Assembly: GCF_004342665.1 (NCBI RefSeq)
Contig: NZ_SMBY01000003.1
Location: forward strand, 124,001-188,000
Direction: 5' to 3'
Origin: Samsonia erythrinae
GTDB taxonomy: Bacteria; Pseudomonadota; Gammaproteobacteria; Enterobacterales; Enterobacteriaceae
DNA length: 64,000 bases
Numbering within the stretch: the stretch's first letter is position 1; each line of letters opens with the position of its first letter. The position numbers and the translations under genes were made by a program. The notes under the pieces were generated by a model, which was not told the DNA's origin, did not search any database, and saw only the letters and a program-made list of their open reading frames with translations. Below, in pieces: positions 27,543 through 38,103 of the stretch.

Positions 27543-28556
27543 ATGGGCGATAGTATTCTTTCACAAGCAGAAATTGATGCATTGTTAAATGGCGACAGCG
27601 GCGATAATAATGCCGATGCCAACGTATCATCAAAAATGGATGGGGATGTTAAACCCTATGATCCGAATACTCAGCGACGCGTTATTCGCGAACGTTTACA
27701 AGCATTAGAAATTATTAATGAACGTTTTGCGCGTCAATTCCGCATGGGATTGTTTAACCTGTTGCGCCGTAGTCCGGATATCACGGTGGGTGGTATCAAA
27801 ATTCAGCCTTATCATGAATTTGCCCGAAATCTTCCGGTACCGACGAACCTGAATCTGATTCACTTGAAGCCTCTGCGCGGCACGGCATTGTTTGTATTTT
27901 CACCGAGTTTGGTGTTTATCGCCGTAGACAACCTTTTTGGTGGTGATGGACGTTTTCCAACGAAAGTTGAAGGGCGAGAGTTTACGCACACCGAGCAGCG
28001 TGTGGTCAAACGCATGCTGCGTCTGGCACTCGAAGCCTATGGTGAGGCCTGGAACGCGATTTACAAGCTCGACATTGAATATGTGCGCTCTGAAATGCAG
28101 GTTAAGTTTACCAACATTACGACATCGCCTAACGATATCGTCGTGACCACGCCGTTCCATGTTGAAATTGGTTCACTGACCGGCGAATTTAACATTTGCA
28201 TCCCGTTTTCCATGATAGAGCCGCTGCGCGAACTGCTGGCGAATCCCCCGTTGGAAAACTCGCGTCAGGAAGATCAGAGCTGGCGGGAAACCCTGGCTAA
28301 ACAGGTGCAGCATTCTGAACTTGAATTGGTTGCGAATTTTGTTGATATTCCGCTACGGCTGTCAAAAGTTCTGAAATTACAGCCCGGTGATGTATTACCC
28401 ATCGACAAACCCGATAAAGTGATTGCCCACGTTGACGGAGTGCCAGTGCTGACCAGCCAATATGGCACGCTAAACGGGCAATATGCTCTACGCGTTGAAC
28501 ATTTGATTAACCCTATATTGAATTCTCTGGATAACGAGGAACAGCCCCATGAGTGA
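27543..28556 (+). CDS. fliM: Flagellar motor switch protein FliM
   Basis: C-ring protein of 337 residues that binds phosphorylated CheY and reverses rotation. The N-terminal CheY-binding peptide (SILSQAEIDALL) is intact, followed by the CheC-like middle domain (FMGLFNLLRRSPDI-type segment at about 67-80) and a C-terminal SpoA domain (LSKVLKLQPGDVLPIDKPD). It starts 6 nt after fliL and overlaps fliN by 8 bp. Confidence 0.97.
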   Translation: MGDSILSQAEIDALLNGDSGDNNADANVSSKMDGDVKPYDPNTQRRVIRERLQALEIINERFARQFRMGLFNLLRRSPDITVGGIKIQPYHEFARNLPVPTNLNLIHLKPLRGTALFVFSPSLVFIAVDNLFGGDGRFPTKVEGREFTHTEQRVVKRMLRLALEAYGEAWNAIYKLDIEYVRSEMQVKFTNITTSPNDIVVTTPFHVEIGSLTGEFNICIPFSMIEPLRELLANPPLENSRQEDQSWRETLAKQVQHSELELVANFVDIPLRLSKVLKLQPGDVLPIDKPDKVIAHVDGVPVLTSQYGTLNGQYALRVEHLINPILNSLDNEEQPHE

Positions 28557-28965
28557 CACCAAGAAACCGTCCGATGACAAGGAATCAGTGGACGATCTGT
28601 GGGCTGATGCATTTAACGAGCAACAGGCTTCAGAAAAGTCAGCGGCAGCAACAACGGAAGGCATCTTTAAAACGCTGGAAGGCCATGATTCACTGGGCGC
28701 GTTACAGGATATCGACCTTATTTTAGATATTCCCGTCAAACTCACCGTTGAGCTTGGTCGGACTAAGATGACGATAAAAGAGCTGTTGCGACTGACTCAA
28801 GGTTCTGTTGTCGCACTTGATGGCCTGGCAGGCGAACCGCTGGACATCCTGATTAACGGTTATCTGATTGCTCAAGGCGAAGTCGTCGTCGTATCTGATA
28901 AGTACGGTGTTCGTATTACGGATATCATCACGCCGTCTGAACGTATGCGTCGCCTGAGTCGTTGA
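28549..28965 (+). CDS. fliN: Flagellar motor switch protein FliN
   Basis: C-ring protein of 138 residues. The SpoA domain is clear (IPVKLTVELGRTKMTIKELLRLTQGSVVALDGLAGEPLDILINGYLIAQGEVVVV). A variable acidic N-terminus precedes it. It overlaps fliM by 8 bp and fliO by one base (TGATG), implying coupled translation. Confidence 0.97.
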   Translation: MSDTKKPSDDKESVDDLWADAFNEQQASEKSAAATTEGIFKTLEGHDSLGALQDIDLILDIPVKLTVELGRTKMTIKELLRLTQGSVVALDGLAGEPLDILINGYLIAQGEVVVVSDKYGVRITDIITPSERMRRLSR

Positions 28966-29390
28966 TGGTAACAACCACGCACTCATCCTCTGCTTCAGTA
29001 ACAAGCCAGCAGCAAACAACGCTTGTTACTGAGCCACCGCTTACCGGCAGCACACTGCTGACACAAGTCAGTAGTGCGCTTGTTGGTATTTTATTATTGA
29101 TTTTGCTGCTCGCCTGGCTCGTTCGTAAGCTCGGTTTTGCCCCTCAGACCAAACAGAACAAGCTCTTAAAAGTGGTATCTAATTGTTCGGTCGGACAACG
29201 TGAACGCGTTGTTATCGTGGAAGTCGATAATACTTGGCTGGTACTAGGCGTTACCGCCCATCAGATCACTCCGCTGCACACGCTACCTGCACGGCCAACC
29301 AACGACAGTTCCGCTACGGGTGATTCTCAGGCGGTAGATTTCAATCAACTGTTGAAGAAAGTTTTAAAACGTCCGGAAAAATCGGAATGA
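28965..29390 (+). CDS. fliO: Flagellar biosynthesis protein FliO
   Basis: Single-pass membrane protein of 141 residues that aids assembly of the FliP ring of the export gate. One membrane helix is seen (about 31-50, [15 protein letters not shown]), followed by a small cytosolic domain ([27 protein letters not shown]). I start at ATG 28965, overlapping the fliN stop. It overlaps fliP by 4 bp. Confidence 0.92.
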   Translation: MVTTTHSSSASVTSQQQTTLVTEPPLTGSTLLTQVSSALVGILLLILLLAWLVRKLGFAPQTKQNKLLKVVSNCSVGQRERVVIVEVDNTWLVLGVTAHQITPLHTLPARPTNDSSATGDSQAVDFNQLLKKVLKRPEKSE

Positions 29391-30163
29391 GCGCCTTGCC
29401 TAATTATTGCCGCATTATCCCCCTGCCTCGTGCGTTACGCTATGGTCTGACCGCCTGCTTGTTGTTCATGGCGCCTTCTGCGTGGGCTCAGCTTCCGGGG
29501 ATTGTCACTCAACCGCTGCCTAACGGTGGGCAGAGCTGGACACTATCAGTACAAACGCTGGTTTTTCTAACATCGCTAACGTTTCTTCCCGCTGCATTGC
29601 TGATGATGACCAGTTTCACCCGCATCATCATTGTACTCAGCTTATTACGTAATGCGCTGGGTACGCCAACGGCGCCACCAAACCAAGTGCTATTGGGATT
29701 AACGCTTTTCCTGACTTTTTTTGTGATGTCCCCGGTGCTAAACCGCGTTTATGAAGACGCTTATATCCCCTTCAGCCAGGACCAAATTAGTATGGAAGTC
29801 GCGATAGAACGGGGGGCTGAGCCGCTACGCGAATTCATGCTGCGACAAACCCGGGAAACCGATTTGGCGTTGTTCACCCGGCTGGCCCAAATTCCAGAGA
29901 TCCAAGGGCCTGAAGCGGTGCCAATGCGCGTACTCCTGCCCGCATTTGTAACAAGTGAGCTGAAAACCGCGTTCCAGATCGGTTTTACCGTGTTTATCCC
30001 TTTCCTTATCATCGATCTGGTTGTTGCGAGTGTATTGATGGCTCTGGGGATGATGATGGTTCCTCCGGCTACCATCTCTTTGCCCTTTAAGCTTATGCTG
30101 TTTGTGTTAGTTGATGGCTGGCAGTTGCTACTCGGTTCATTAGCTCAAAGTTTTTATAGTTAG
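29387..30163 (+). CDS. fliP: Flagellar export gate protein FliP
   Basis: Polytopic protein of the export gate, 258 residues. It has a cleavable signal peptide (ending near APSAWA), which is typical of FliP. Conserved stretches include [28 protein letters not shown] and [38 protein letters not shown]. It is slightly longer than the E. coli protein at the N-terminus. It is followed by fliQ after 20 bp. Confidence 0.97.
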   Translation: MSALPNYCRIIPLPRALRYGLTACLLFMAPSAWAQLPGIVTQPLPNGGQSWTLSVQTLVFLTSLTFLPAALLMMTSFTRIIIVLSLLRNALGTPTAPPNQVLLGLTLFLTFFVMSPVLNRVYEDAYIPFSQDQISMEVAIERGAEPLREFMLRQTRETDLALFTRLAQIPEIQGPEAVPMRVLLPAFVTSELKTAFQIGFTVFIPFLIIDLVVASVLMALGMMMVPPATISLPFKLMLFVLVDGWQLLLGSLAQSFYS

Positions 30164-30183
30164 ACGAATAGAGGAATGCGACG

Positions 30184-30453
30184 ATGACACCAGAATCGGT
30201 GATGGCGCTTGGCTATGAAGCAATGAAAATAGCCCTGGCGCTGGCAGCGCCTCCCCTGATGGCGGCGCTGCTTAGCGGGCTGATTATCAGCCTTTTGCAG
30301 GCAGCCACCCAGGTGAATGAAATGACGCTGTCGTTTATTCCTAAAATCCTGACCGTATTCTTAACATTAGTGATCGCCGGTCCCTGGATGCTAAACCTCA
30401 TGCTGGATTATATGCGTACGCTATTCGGCCAGTTGCCTAATATTATTGGGTAA
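30184..30453 (+). CDS. fliQ: Flagellar export gate protein FliQ
   Basis: Two-helix membrane protein of 89 residues, part of the FliPQR gate. [43 protein letters not shown] and the LTVFLTL second helix match the family closely. fliR starts 2 nt after its stop. Confidence 0.97.
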   Translation: MTPESVMALGYEAMKIALALAAPPLMAALLSGLIISLLQAATQVNEMTLSFIPKILTVFLTLVIAGPWMLNLMLDYMRTLFGQLPNIIG

Positions 30454-30455
30454 CC

Positions 30456-31238
30456 ATGCTGACGTTTAATAGCTGGGACATGGTGAATTGGGTTAGTCAA
30501 TTTTTCTGGCCTTTTGTCAGGATCCTGGCGCTGATCACTACCGCCCCCGTCTTTAACGAAAGAGCCATTGGTAACCGAGTGAAAATAGGTCTCGGTATAC
30601 TGATTACTCTGCTCGTCGCCCCCTATTTACCGCTGAACACGACGCCTATTTTTTCCGTCGCAGGCGTATGGCTGTTGATACAACAAATCCTTATTGGCAT
30701 TACACTGGGTCTCTCGATGCAATTGGCCTTTGCCGCGATTCGCCATGCCGGCGAACTCATTGGCTTGCAAATGGGGCTTGCCTTTGCAACGTTCTTTGAC
30801 CCGACGGGGGGGCCGAATATGCAAGTATTAGCCCGTTTCCTGAATATTCTCGCCATTTTGCTGTTCTTAACCTTTGACGGGCACCTTTGGCTGATTTCGC
30901 TATTAGCCGACAGTTTCTATACCTTACCTGTCAGCACCAATCCCGTTAACAGCCATGCCTTTCTCGCCCTTGCACGTGCTGGCGGATTGATTTTTATCAA
31001 CGGTCTCATGCTGGCATTACCTATCGTTACCTTGCTGCTCACCATCAACCTGGCACTCGGTATACTTAACCGCATGGCGCCTCAGCTTTCAATATTCGTG
31101 GTTGGCTTCCCGATCACCCTTACGGTCGGAATTATGACAATAGGGATGCTGATTCCTTTGATCTCCCCCTTCGCAGAGCATTTGTTCAGTGAGGTATTTG
31201 ATTTACTCGCTGATATTCTTAGCCAGTTGCCGGCATAG
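30456..31238 (+). CDS. fliR: Flagellar export gate protein FliR
   Basis: Polytopic export-gate protein of 260 residues, with about six hydrophobic segments. Landmarks are [32 protein letters not shown] and [28 protein letters not shown]. It is last in the fliL operon and convergent with flgKL. In E. coli rcsA and dsrB follow fliR; here they do not, and dsrB is at 62206. Confidence 0.97.
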   Translation: MLTFNSWDMVNWVSQFFWPFVRILALITTAPVFNERAIGNRVKIGLGILITLLVAPYLPLNTTPIFSVAGVWLLIQQILIGITLGLSMQLAFAAIRHAGELIGLQMGLAFATFFDPTGGPNMQVLARFLNILAILLFLTFDGHLWLISLLADSFYTLPVSTNPVNSHAFLALARAGGLIFINGLMLALPIVTLLLTINLALGILNRMAPQLSIFVVGFPITLTVGIMTIGMLIPLISPFAEHLFSEVFDLLADILSQLPA

Positions 31239-31410
31239 GTCAGGCGACGTTCTCCGTAATTCACAAAACCCCACTGTTTTAGCCGCTTCATTGACGCAGC
31301 GATATGATTCCTACTGGAGACAGTTTTGGCTGACGCAGCGTTGAATTTGGGAAGGAATAACAGCCGGATAATGAATAAATTTGGATGTAACAAATGGCAG
31401 AATAAAAAAT

Positions 31411-31437
31411 GGCATGTCATCCAGTTGATGACATGCC
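31411..31437 (-). terminator. Intrinsic terminator of the flgKL transcript
   Basis: 10-bp perfect stem GGCATGTCAT/ATGACATGCC with a 7-nt loop; on the minus strand it is followed by ATTTTTTA. It may also slow transcripts coming from fliR. Confidence 0.8.
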
Positions 31438-31450
31438 CAAAAAATACGCC

Positions 31451-31499
31451 CGGTTTAAGCGTATTCAAACCGTGTAATAGAATAGTTATCTATTCTATT
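31451..31499. other. Two further hairpins beside the flgKL terminator
   Basis: CGGTTT/AAACCG (31451-31456, 31467-31472) and a 10-bp repeat AATAGAATAG/CTATTCTATT (31476-31485, 31490-31499). Together with the terminator they form three hairpins in 90 bp right after the flgL stop. Confidence 0.6.
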
Positions 31500-31503
31500 G
31501 TTG

Positions 31504-32457
31504 TTATTTCATCTGGAAAAGGGACATTCCCTGCATATTCTGGAACGTTGTATAGGAAGCCTGTAAAGAAGCCATCTGCATGGTATAAGACGAAATGGCC
31601 TCATACCAATCGGTATCCTGCAATTGCGATAGTGTCGTTTTATTCGCTACATCGCGGTCTTCACCAATGGCATTGAGGTTATCTATTTCATTAAGCTGAA
31701 TACCTAACTCCGCACGAACTGACGAAATATTATTCAGAGAGTTGTTTAAACCACGGTTAGCCTGTTCCATTGCGGCCTTAACACTTTCTCTGGTCGCCTC
31801 ATCGGCACCATCGAGTGGAGTTTCAAGTGCATTGATAGCAATATCCAGCGTTTCAAACAGATCCGATTGAACAGAGCCATCCGGTTCTTTCTGGGCATCA
31901 CCCGTGACGCCATTGAAAACGGCAGAACCAATATGGCCCACCGTCATTGTCCGGGCAGCATCGACACGCTGTGAAATAGCCTGATTCCCACCGACGTATT
32001 CAATGCCCGAAGCACCTTCAACAAACGGCTGTTTGTCTGTTTCATAACCGGCAAAAATAAAATTACCATTACCATCCGTGCTATTCGCCATATTCAGCAG
32101 TTCGGCCTTCATACCACGCAGGCTGGTCGCGACGGATTTACGATCGTCGTCGCTTTTAACGCCGCCGCCGCTAATCACCTCGGTTAATGCGCTGGTGATG
32201 GTCGTAACGCTTTTCCCTAAAATGGACTCTTCCAGCGACATACTTTGCTGAGCAAAGGTACGCGCCAGCGTATACTGGCTGTTTTCCGACTGAGCCTGAC
32301 CGAGCATAATAACGCTCGCTGCCGCTATCGGATCATCAGACGGATTAACCACTCGTTTTCCACTTGAGAGTTGCTCGCCCGTTTTCTGCCAAGCGGCCTG
32401 ACCATTCAGGATGCCTTGCATATTTTGCTGGTATATCATGCTGGTACTTAAGCGCAT
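31504..32457 (-). CDS. flgL: Flagellar hook-filament junction protein FlgL (HAP3)
   Basis: Junction protein of 317 residues, exported by the flagellar system. The flagellin-like N-terminus (MRLSTSMIYQQNMQGILNGQAAWQKTGEQLSSGKRVVNPSDDP) and C-terminal helices (LQDTDWYEAISSYTMQMASLQASYTTFQ) are conserved. It lies 31 bp after flgK; both are probably transcribed from the sigma-28 promoter upstream of flgK. Confidence 0.96.
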   Translation of the reverse strand: MRLSTSMIYQQNMQGILNGQAAWQKTGEQLSSGKRVVNPSDDPIAAASVIMLGQAQSENSQYTLARTFAQQSMSLEESILGKSVTTITSALTEVISGGGVKSDDDRKSVATSLRGMKAELLNMANSTDGNGNFIFAGYETDKQPFVEGASGIEYVGGNQAISQRVDAARTMTVGHIGSAVFNGVTGDAQKEPDGSVQSDLFETLDIAINALETPLDGADEATRESVKAAMEQANRGLNNSLNNISSVRAELGIQLNEIDNLNAIGEDRDVANKTTLSQLQDTDWYEAISSYTMQMASLQASYTTFQNMQGMSLFQMK

Positions 32458-32488
32458 GGTATTAACTCCTCAATCTCAACTGCTCAAA

Positions 32489-34183
32489 CTAGTTACGGGC
32501 TGCCAACAACGCATCAAAGATGGATTGTGCTGTTTGTATGACCTGGGCGTTCGCAATGTAATACTGTTGGTAACGCATCAAATCACCGTATTCTTCATCC
32601 AGATTCACGCCGGAAACCGCCTGCTGCTCGGCGGTCAGTTGTTTGACGACGTTTTGCTGCGATGTGCTATTGATTTTCAGTGTGTTGGTCTGGTTACCAA
32701 TCTCCCCGACCAGACCGGCGTAGGCGCCGGAAACACTCGCTTTTCCGCCCACGATTTTTTCATTTTGTAACGCCAACAGCGCCTTGGCATTCGTGTTATC
32801 ACTCACGCCGCCAAACACCGGGTCGCCATTTGCATCCAGTACCGGGTTGCCGTCGTCATCGAGCTTAACGGATGCCGCGGCAATTTTATTAGGATCGGAA
32901 ATCGCCACCGACATATCGGTAATCACATCATTGACAGGCTTAAGCAGAAAACTGTCGTTCGTGGCGGGCGTTCCGCTGATGGTCATCTTCATGCCATCAA
33001 AATTCAGGCTGTTATCAGAGGGATCTACCGATGCCATGAATTTTGAATTATCAGACAAACGGGTAACCTGCCAATTGCTACCGTCATACTTGACGGAATA
33101 ATTCGTCGCCTGCACCTCTTGGGTTGAGGTATACGAAGGCGTCAATACGGCGCTACCGGTATTTTTACTGTCATTCAGCACCGCCGCTTTACCAAACGAG
33201 AAGAAATCGCCGCCTTTAACCCCTTCACGATCGTAACCTTCACGATGCTGGGCGTTAAACGCATCAGTAAATGCCAAGGCTAACTGCCCTAACTGATTAC
33301 GCGTTTCATCCAATGCATCAGTGCGGAAGGAAAGTAACCCGCCTAATGAACCGCCCGTGAGGGTACTTTCATTCAATGCCACAACATCGTTTGTTTGATC
33401 TTTATAACCAATAGTCAAACGCGCCGGATCGCTGCTGGAGCCCATGGCGACCAATTGGTTACTCGTCCCACTCTGAACCAGATTTGTACCGTTCTTCAAT
33501 GTCACGTTATAGACTGTTCCGTCCTGAACAGTCACATCAACACCCACCAGTTTATTCAGTTCGTCAACCAGATGATCGCGCTGATCGAGCAAATCGTTAG
33601 GCATGGTGCCGCCGTTTGCGCCCATTAACTTGGTGATTTCGTTGTTTAACGACGCAATCTGCTTAGAGTAAGTATTAACCTGTCCGACAATGCTTTGAAC
33701 CTGCGTATTCACGCCGCTGTCCATATCACGCAGGTATTTATCGGTCACCTTAAATTGGTTTACTAAACCTTCAGCTTTTCCCAGTACGGTTTGACGAGTA
33801 GAGGAGTCACCCGAATTACTGGTTAAATTCTGCAGGTTGGAGAAAAAATCCTGAATAGTTGACGACAAGCTGGTGGTGCTGCTGGCTAACAGGTTATCGA
33901 TCTTGGAGATTTGTTCGTAGTAAGCGGTAACCGAACTACTGGTTGTCTGAGCAGAACGGAGCTGATTGGTAACAAATTCATTAAATTCGCGGTTAACGCT
34001 GACGACATTTACCCCATTGCCAATATAGCCTGCTGACGTGCTGTTGCTAATTGCCTGTTCAAGTATTGTATTTTGTCGGCTATAGCCTGCAACAGCCTGA
34101 TTGCTAATATTGTTACTCACGGTACTCAGCGCGACCTGTGCACCTTTTAAGCCACTCATCGCAGTGTTAATTAAATTGGACAT
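32489..34183 (-). CDS. flgK: Flagellar hook-filament junction protein FlgK (HAP1)
   Basis: Junction protein of 564 residues, slightly longer than in E. coli. The N-terminus (MSNLINTAMSGLKGAQVALSTVSNNISNQAVAGYSRQ) carries the rod/hook family motif. The C-terminus (VSGVNLDEEYGDLMRYQQYYIANAQVIQTAQSIFDALLAARN) is the typical D0 helix. The variable middle contains DDDGNPVLDANGDPVFGG, a small insertion. It has its own sigma-28 promoter. Confidence 0.96.
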   Translation of the reverse strand: MSNLINTAMSGLKGAQVALSTVSNNISNQAVAGYSRQNTILEQAISNSTSAGYIGNGVNVVSVNREFNEFVTNQLRSAQTTSSSVTAYYEQISKIDNLLASSTTSLSSTIQDFFSNLQNLTSNSGDSSTRQTVLGKAEGLVNQFKVTDKYLRDMDSGVNTQVQSIVGQVNTYSKQIASLNNEITKLMGANGGTMPNDLLDQRDHLVDELNKLVGVDVTVQDGTVYNVTLKNGTNLVQSGTSNQLVAMGSSSDPARLTIGYKDQTNDVVALNESTLTGGSLGGLLSFRTDALDETRNQLGQLALAFTDAFNAQHREGYDREGVKGGDFFSFGKAAVLNDSKNTGSAVLTPSYTSTQEVQATNYSVKYDGSNWQVTRLSDNSKFMASVDPSDNSLNFDGMKMTISGTPATNDSFLLKPVNDVITDMSVAISDPNKIAAASVKLDDDGNPVLDANGDPVFGGVSDNTNAKALLALQNEKIVGGKASVSGAYAGLVGEIGNQTNTLKINSTSQQNVVKQLTAEQQAVSGVNLDEEYGDLMRYQQYYIANAQVIQTAQSIFDALLAARN

Positions 34184-34273
34184 AGGGTGTTGTTCCTTTT
34201 ACACAGGCACTTTACGACCTGCGCGATTAACCAAATGCTGAAAGCAGCAAATACGCTACATAAGTTGATTACT

Positions 34274-34300
34274 TTATCGGTCAGAAAGCGCAAATCTTGA
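34274..34300 (-). promoter_or_regulatory. Sigma-28 promoter of flgKL
   Basis: Minus strand -35 TCAAGATT, 11-nt spacer, -10 ACCGATAA, about 90 nt upstream of the flgK ATG. flgK also has a sigma-28 promoter in E. coli. Confidence 0.8.
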
Positions 34301-34309
34301 ATAAAAAAA

Positions 34310-35272
34310 TCAAAATAGCCGGCTCAAATCGTGGGTATATGCCTTCACCGCTTTTTCTCCCGCACCCTTCATTTGCTGGATCATGCTCACCAGTTTCTGC
34401 GCATATTGTGGATCCGTCGCATAGCCCGCTTTTTGTAAAGCATGAGCGGCTTGTTCAGCCGTTCCCGCACTCATTACGGCGGAATAGCGTGGGTTATTGG
34501 TCAATAACTTCACATAATCGCCAATCGCCTCTATGTATGAGTCATACACTCTGAAGCTGGCTTTCACCTTTTTGGCAACGCCTTGCTCATACTCTGTAGT
34601 AGTTATCTCTGTCGTTGGCCCATTCCAACTGCTGCCCGCCTTGATACCGAATAAGTTATGGCTTGGCCGTCCATCTTCTGTAGGAATTTCTCGCTGTCCC
34701 CAACCGGATTCAAGAGCCGCCTGAGCAATAATGAGGTGATGAGGGATGCCACTATGTTGGCTGGCAATCTGGGCAGGTAAAGAAATTTGAGAGACGAAAT
34801 TGTTGCTGGACAACGGCAAAGCCGACCCTGCGCTCGGCAATTTCGGCAGCGCTTTACGCACCATTTGCTCGACGGCGCCTGATGGCATACTTTTCAACAC
34901 ATCTCCGTCAAACGTGAGCGGAACCGAAGGAACCGGAGTTTTGGCGGATGCCACATCGGGTGAGTGCCGCGTCAATTGCTCAACCATCACATCCGCCAGC
35001 CCAAGCCCTTTCCCTTTTGTTGCAATCTCTTGAGCTATTTGCTGGTCATACATGGAGGTATACAGACGCGTCTGATCGCTGTTGAAAAGCCCGTCCTGCG
35101 GAATCGCAGAACGCATGCTTTTCATCATTAACTGTACGAATACGCCTTCCATCTGTTGCGCTACCGCCTTTATCCCCTCTTTACTCTGAGGATTACCTGA
35201 TACTTCACGCTTCAGCGTATTCAGGGATTGCGCATCATAGGCGGCATTATTGAGTGCCAGCATATCGCTCAT
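34310..35272 (-). CDS. flgJ: Rod-assembly protein and peptidoglycan hydrolase FlgJ
   Basis: Bifunctional periplasmic protein of 320 residues. The N-terminal half (to about 100) is the rod scaffold (VAQQMEGVFVQLMMKSMRSAIPQDGLF). The C-terminal half is a glucosaminidase-type domain that opens the cell wall; the catalytic Glu is in QAALESGWG (Glu188). It overlaps flgI by one base. It is last in the flgBCDEFGHIJ unit; flgK follows 126 bp later with a separate promoter. Confidence 0.96.
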   Translation of the reverse strand: MSDMLALNNAAYDAQSLNTLKREVSGNPQSKEGIKAVAQQMEGVFVQLMMKSMRSAIPQDGLFNSDQTRLYTSMYDQQIAQEIATKGKGLGLADVMVEQLTRHSPDVASAKTPVPSVPLTFDGDVLKSMPSGAVEQMVRKALPKLPSAGSALPLSSNNFVSQISLPAQIASQHSGIPHHLIIAQAALESGWGQREIPTEDGRPSHNLFGIKAGSSWNGPTTEITTTEYEQGVAKKVKASFRVYDSYIEAIGDYVKLLTNNPRYSAVMSAGTAEQAAHALQKAGYATDPQYAQKLVSMIQQMKGAGEKAVKAYTHDLSRLF

Positions 35273-36381
35273 CAGATAATTTCCAGTTTGGCACGCAAAC
35301 AGCCTGCGCTTTGCATCGCCTGCAAAATGGACATAAGCTCCATCGGTGTTGCGCCCAAAGAGTTCAGCGCGCGCACGACATTGTTGAGATTGGCGCTGGA
35401 ATTCACGCGCTGTAAAGCGCCCCCGGCCTGTTGCACTGCAATTTCCGTTTGTGGCGTGACAACCGTCTGACCGCCGCCAAAAGGCGTGTCTGGCTGGCTG
35501 ACATTGGCCTGCTGATTAATCGTCACAGACAAATTACCCTGAGCGATCGCACAGCTATCCAGCGTGACGTCACGGTTCATCACGACAGATCCGGTGCGGG
35601 AATTGATTACGACTTTTGCATCCTGAATACCGACATTGACGTCAATATTCTGGATATCAGCCAGAAAGCGAACCTGAGAACTGTTACCATGCGGCGCCAA
35701 TACCTGAATAGTGCGTGAATCCAGCGGCGTTGCCGTGCCGCCGTACCCAGAGCGGTTAATAGCATCACTCACCTTCTGCGCCATTGAAAAATCATCACTC
35801 TTTAGTTGCAGCATAATCGTATTTGACGCGCCAAAAGAGCTAGGCAACTCTCGTTCAATCACCGCGCCATTGCTGATGCGGCCTCCAGCAAGTTGGTTAA
35901 CCTGAACGCTGCTGCCGCCAGCGGCAGCGCCGGCGCCGCCAACCAAAACGTTACCTTGCGCCAGGGCATAGACTTGATTATCCGCGCCTTTTAATGGCGT
36001 CATTAATAACGTCCCGCCGCGCAGGCTTTTCGCGTTGCCGAGAGAAGACACAACAACATCAATATTCTGACCCGCTCTGCCGAACGGCGGAAGCGTCGCC
36101 GTTACCATCACTGCCGCCACGTTTTTCAGCTGCATGTTGGTACCGGCGGGCACAGTAATACCCAATTGGGACAGCATGTTGGTTAAGCTCTGTATCGTAA
36201 ATGGCGTTTGCGTAGTCTGGTCACCGGAACCATCCAGACCAACCACCAGGCCGTACCCAATCAACGCGTTATCACGCACGCCCTGGATATTGACCAGATC
36301 GCGAATTCTCTCAGCCGACGCAGGAACTGCACTGAGTGTCAGCAACGTCAGCAGTGCAGTGAAAAATGATGCAATCCGCAT
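35272..36381 (-). CDS. flgI: Flagellar P-ring protein FlgI
   Basis: Periplasmic P-ring subunit. I place the start at ATG 36381 ([29 protein letters not shown], 369 residues) because this gives a proper signal peptide cleaved after ASA and AGAGG lies 6 nt upstream; the frame is open to 36483. The mature N-terminus ([31 protein letters not shown]) is diagnostic. FlgA chaperones it. Confidence 0.96.
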   Translation of the reverse strand: MRIASFFTALLTLLTLSAVPASAERIRDLVNIQGVRDNALIGYGLVVGLDGSGDQTTQTPFTIQSLTNMLSQLGITVPAGTNMQLKNVAAVMVTATLPPFGRAGQNIDVVVSSLGNAKSLRGGTLLMTPLKGADNQVYALAQGNVLVGGAGAAAGGSSVQVNQLAGGRISNGAVIERELPSSFGASNTIMLQLKSDDFSMAQKVSDAINRSGYGGTATPLDSRTIQVLAPHGNSSQVRFLADIQNIDVNVGIQDAKVVINSRTGSVVMNRDVTLDSCAIAQGNLSVTINQQANVSQPDTPFGGGQTVVTPQTEIAVQQAGGALQRVNSSANLNNVVRALNSLGATPMELMSILQAMQSAGCLRAKLEII

Positions 36382-36397
36382 GGCAGGCCTCTTAAAC

Positions 36398-37117
36398 TTA
36401 GAACGGAGAAACATTAAGGAAGAATCGCTGTAACCAGCCCATGTTTTGCGCCTCGTTAATGTAACCATTACCGACATATTCAATGCGCGCGTCCGCCACC
36501 TGAGTTGATGGCACCGAATTATTACCGCTAATGGTTCTCGGATTCACCACGCCAGCGAAACGAATAAATTCAGTTCCCTGATTAATGGCAATCTGCTTTT
36601 CGCCCACGACATGCAGGTTGCCGTTGGCCAATACCTGATCGACCGTTACCGTAATCGTGCCGCTGAATGTATTATTCGCATTCGCGCCGCCCTGACCGGA
36701 AAATTCGTTTGTTCCCGTCGCATTCAGCGCCGCACGATTATTGCCGAGAGGCCCTTCCAAATAACGCGGCGTGGCTGTCAGCCCAAACGTAGATGAACCA
36801 TCCCGGCTGGCATTGGCCGATGAACTTTTACTGGCGCTGACATTTTCCTGCAACACGATCGTCAACGTATCACCAACGTTACGTGGGCGACGATCTTCAA
36901 ACATTGGCTGGTAGCCATAATTCATGGGTTGCACGGTTTGAAAAATAGAGCCATTCGGGCCAGCTAATACAGGCGAAGCTGGCTGGGCTGTCGTAGGCCC
37001 GGTTACAACTTTATCATGCGGAATATAGGCGCAGCCGTTAAGTGCTAACATCGAGATCAAAGCCAACAAACGGGGTCGGCTGAGTGGTTTGATAACCGAC
37101 TTTGCATTCATTATCAC
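36398..37117 (-). CDS. flgH: Flagellar L-ring lipoprotein FlgH
   Basis: Outer-membrane L-ring subunit of 239 residues. The lipoprotein signal ends in the lipobox LNGC, with Cys29 as the lipidation site. The mature part matches E. coli FlgH closely ([39 protein letters not shown]). The GTG start at 37117 has AAGG about 11 nt upstream; the ATG two codons later is the alternative. A 176-bp gap separates it from flgG. Confidence 0.95.
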   Translation of the reverse strand: MIMNAKSVIKPLSRPRLLALISMLALNGCAYIPHDKVVTGPTTAQPASPVLAGPNGSIFQTVQPMNYGYQPMFEDRRPRNVGDTLTIVLQENVSASKSSSANASRDGSSTFGLTATPRYLEGPLGNNRAALNATGTNEFSGQGGANANNTFSGTITVTVDQVLANGNLHVVGEKQIAINQGTEFIRFAGVVNPRTISGNNSVPSTQVADARIEYVGNGYINEAQNMGWLQRFFLNVSPF

Positions 37118-37155
37118 TGCGGATATCGCCTTAAATTAATCTGTTTCACATATTC

Positions 37156-37219
37156 ACGGGGTAAATCAAAGCCATGTCTTCCCCATTCCCCGGGTTGCCT
37201 ATGGCCATCATTACCCCGT
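37156..37219. repeat. Inverted repeat in the flgG-flgH gap
   Basis: 9-bp perfect arms ACGGGGTAA (37156-37164) and TTACCCCGT (37211-37219), 46 nt apart. It may be an RNA structure within the operon transcript or a small repeat element. Confidence 0.4.
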
Positions 37220-37293
37220 TAAAGACTGTCTCTATTGCCAACATCAAGCTAACAACGCGTAAACGTTCACCGCTGAAATTAGCAAGGCAGGCA

Positions 37294-38076
37294 TTACAGC
37301 TGAGTCAATCTCTGCAACATCTGGTCTGAAGAAGAAATCGCCTTACTGTTAATTTCGTAGGCGCGCTGAGTCTGAATCATCGACACCAACTCTTCTGCCA
37401 CGTTGACGTTAGAGGTTTCAACGTATTTCTGATACAGCAGGCCCGCGCCATTTAATCCAGGGTTTGCTTCATTCGGCGCACCAGAACTCGCCGTTTCCAG
37501 ATACAGATTCTCACCGATGCTTTCCAGCCCGCTGTCGTTGATAAAGGTTGTCAGCGTCAGTTGTCCAATCTGGTTGGTTGCCGCCTGTCCCTGTAGTTTA
37601 ACGCTGACGATCCCATCACGACCGATATTCAGCTCAGTCGCATTCGACGGAACGGTAATCGCTGGCTGAACCTGATAGCCGCTGGATGTAACCAGCTGAC
37701 CGTTGCCATCAAGCTGGAAGGCGCCATCGCGCGTATAGGCCGTGGTACCATCAGGGAGCAGGACCTGGAAAAATCCCTGACCTTTAATCGCCACATCTTT
37801 TGAGTTACCGGTTTCGGAAAACGTTCCCTGAGTATGGATACGTTCTGTTGATACCGGGCGAACCCCAGTGCCTAACTGTAAACCGGAGGGCAACATGGTT
37901 TGCTCTGATGACTGAGCGCCAGGCTGGCGAACAGTCTGGTACATCAAATCTTCAAATACGGCACGCTGGCGCTTGAAACCATTGGTACTGACGTTTGCCA
38001 GGTTATTGGAAATAACGTCCATATTGGTTTGCTGAGCATTCAGGCCGGTTTTTGCAATCCATAAAGAACGGATCAT
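37294..38076 (-). CDS. flgG: Distal rod protein FlgG
   Basis: Rod protein of 260 residues joining the basal body to the hook. The N-terminal rod motif ([31 protein letters not shown]) and C-terminal motif ([28 protein letters not shown]) are intact. It lies 27 bp after flgF. Confidence 0.97.
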   Translation of the reverse strand: MIRSLWIAKTGLNAQQTNMDVISNNLANVSTNGFKRQRAVFEDLMYQTVRQPGAQSSEQTMLPSGLQLGTGVRPVSTERIHTQGTFSETGNSKDVAIKGQGFFQVLLPDGTTAYTRDGAFQLDGNGQLVTSSGYQVQPAITVPSNATELNIGRDGIVSVKLQGQAATNQIGQLTLTTFINDSGLESIGENLYLETASSGAPNEANPGLNGAGLLYQKYVETSNVNVAEELVSMIQTQRAYEINSKAISSSDQMLQRLTQL

Positions 38077-38103
38077 TTATTCACTCCTGTGCGCACTCGG
38101 CGC

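Noticed and set aside
31082-31468. 128-codon minus frame between fliR and flgL
   Set aside because: It overlaps the 3' end of fliR in antisense and runs through the terminator hairpin; no recognisable domain.
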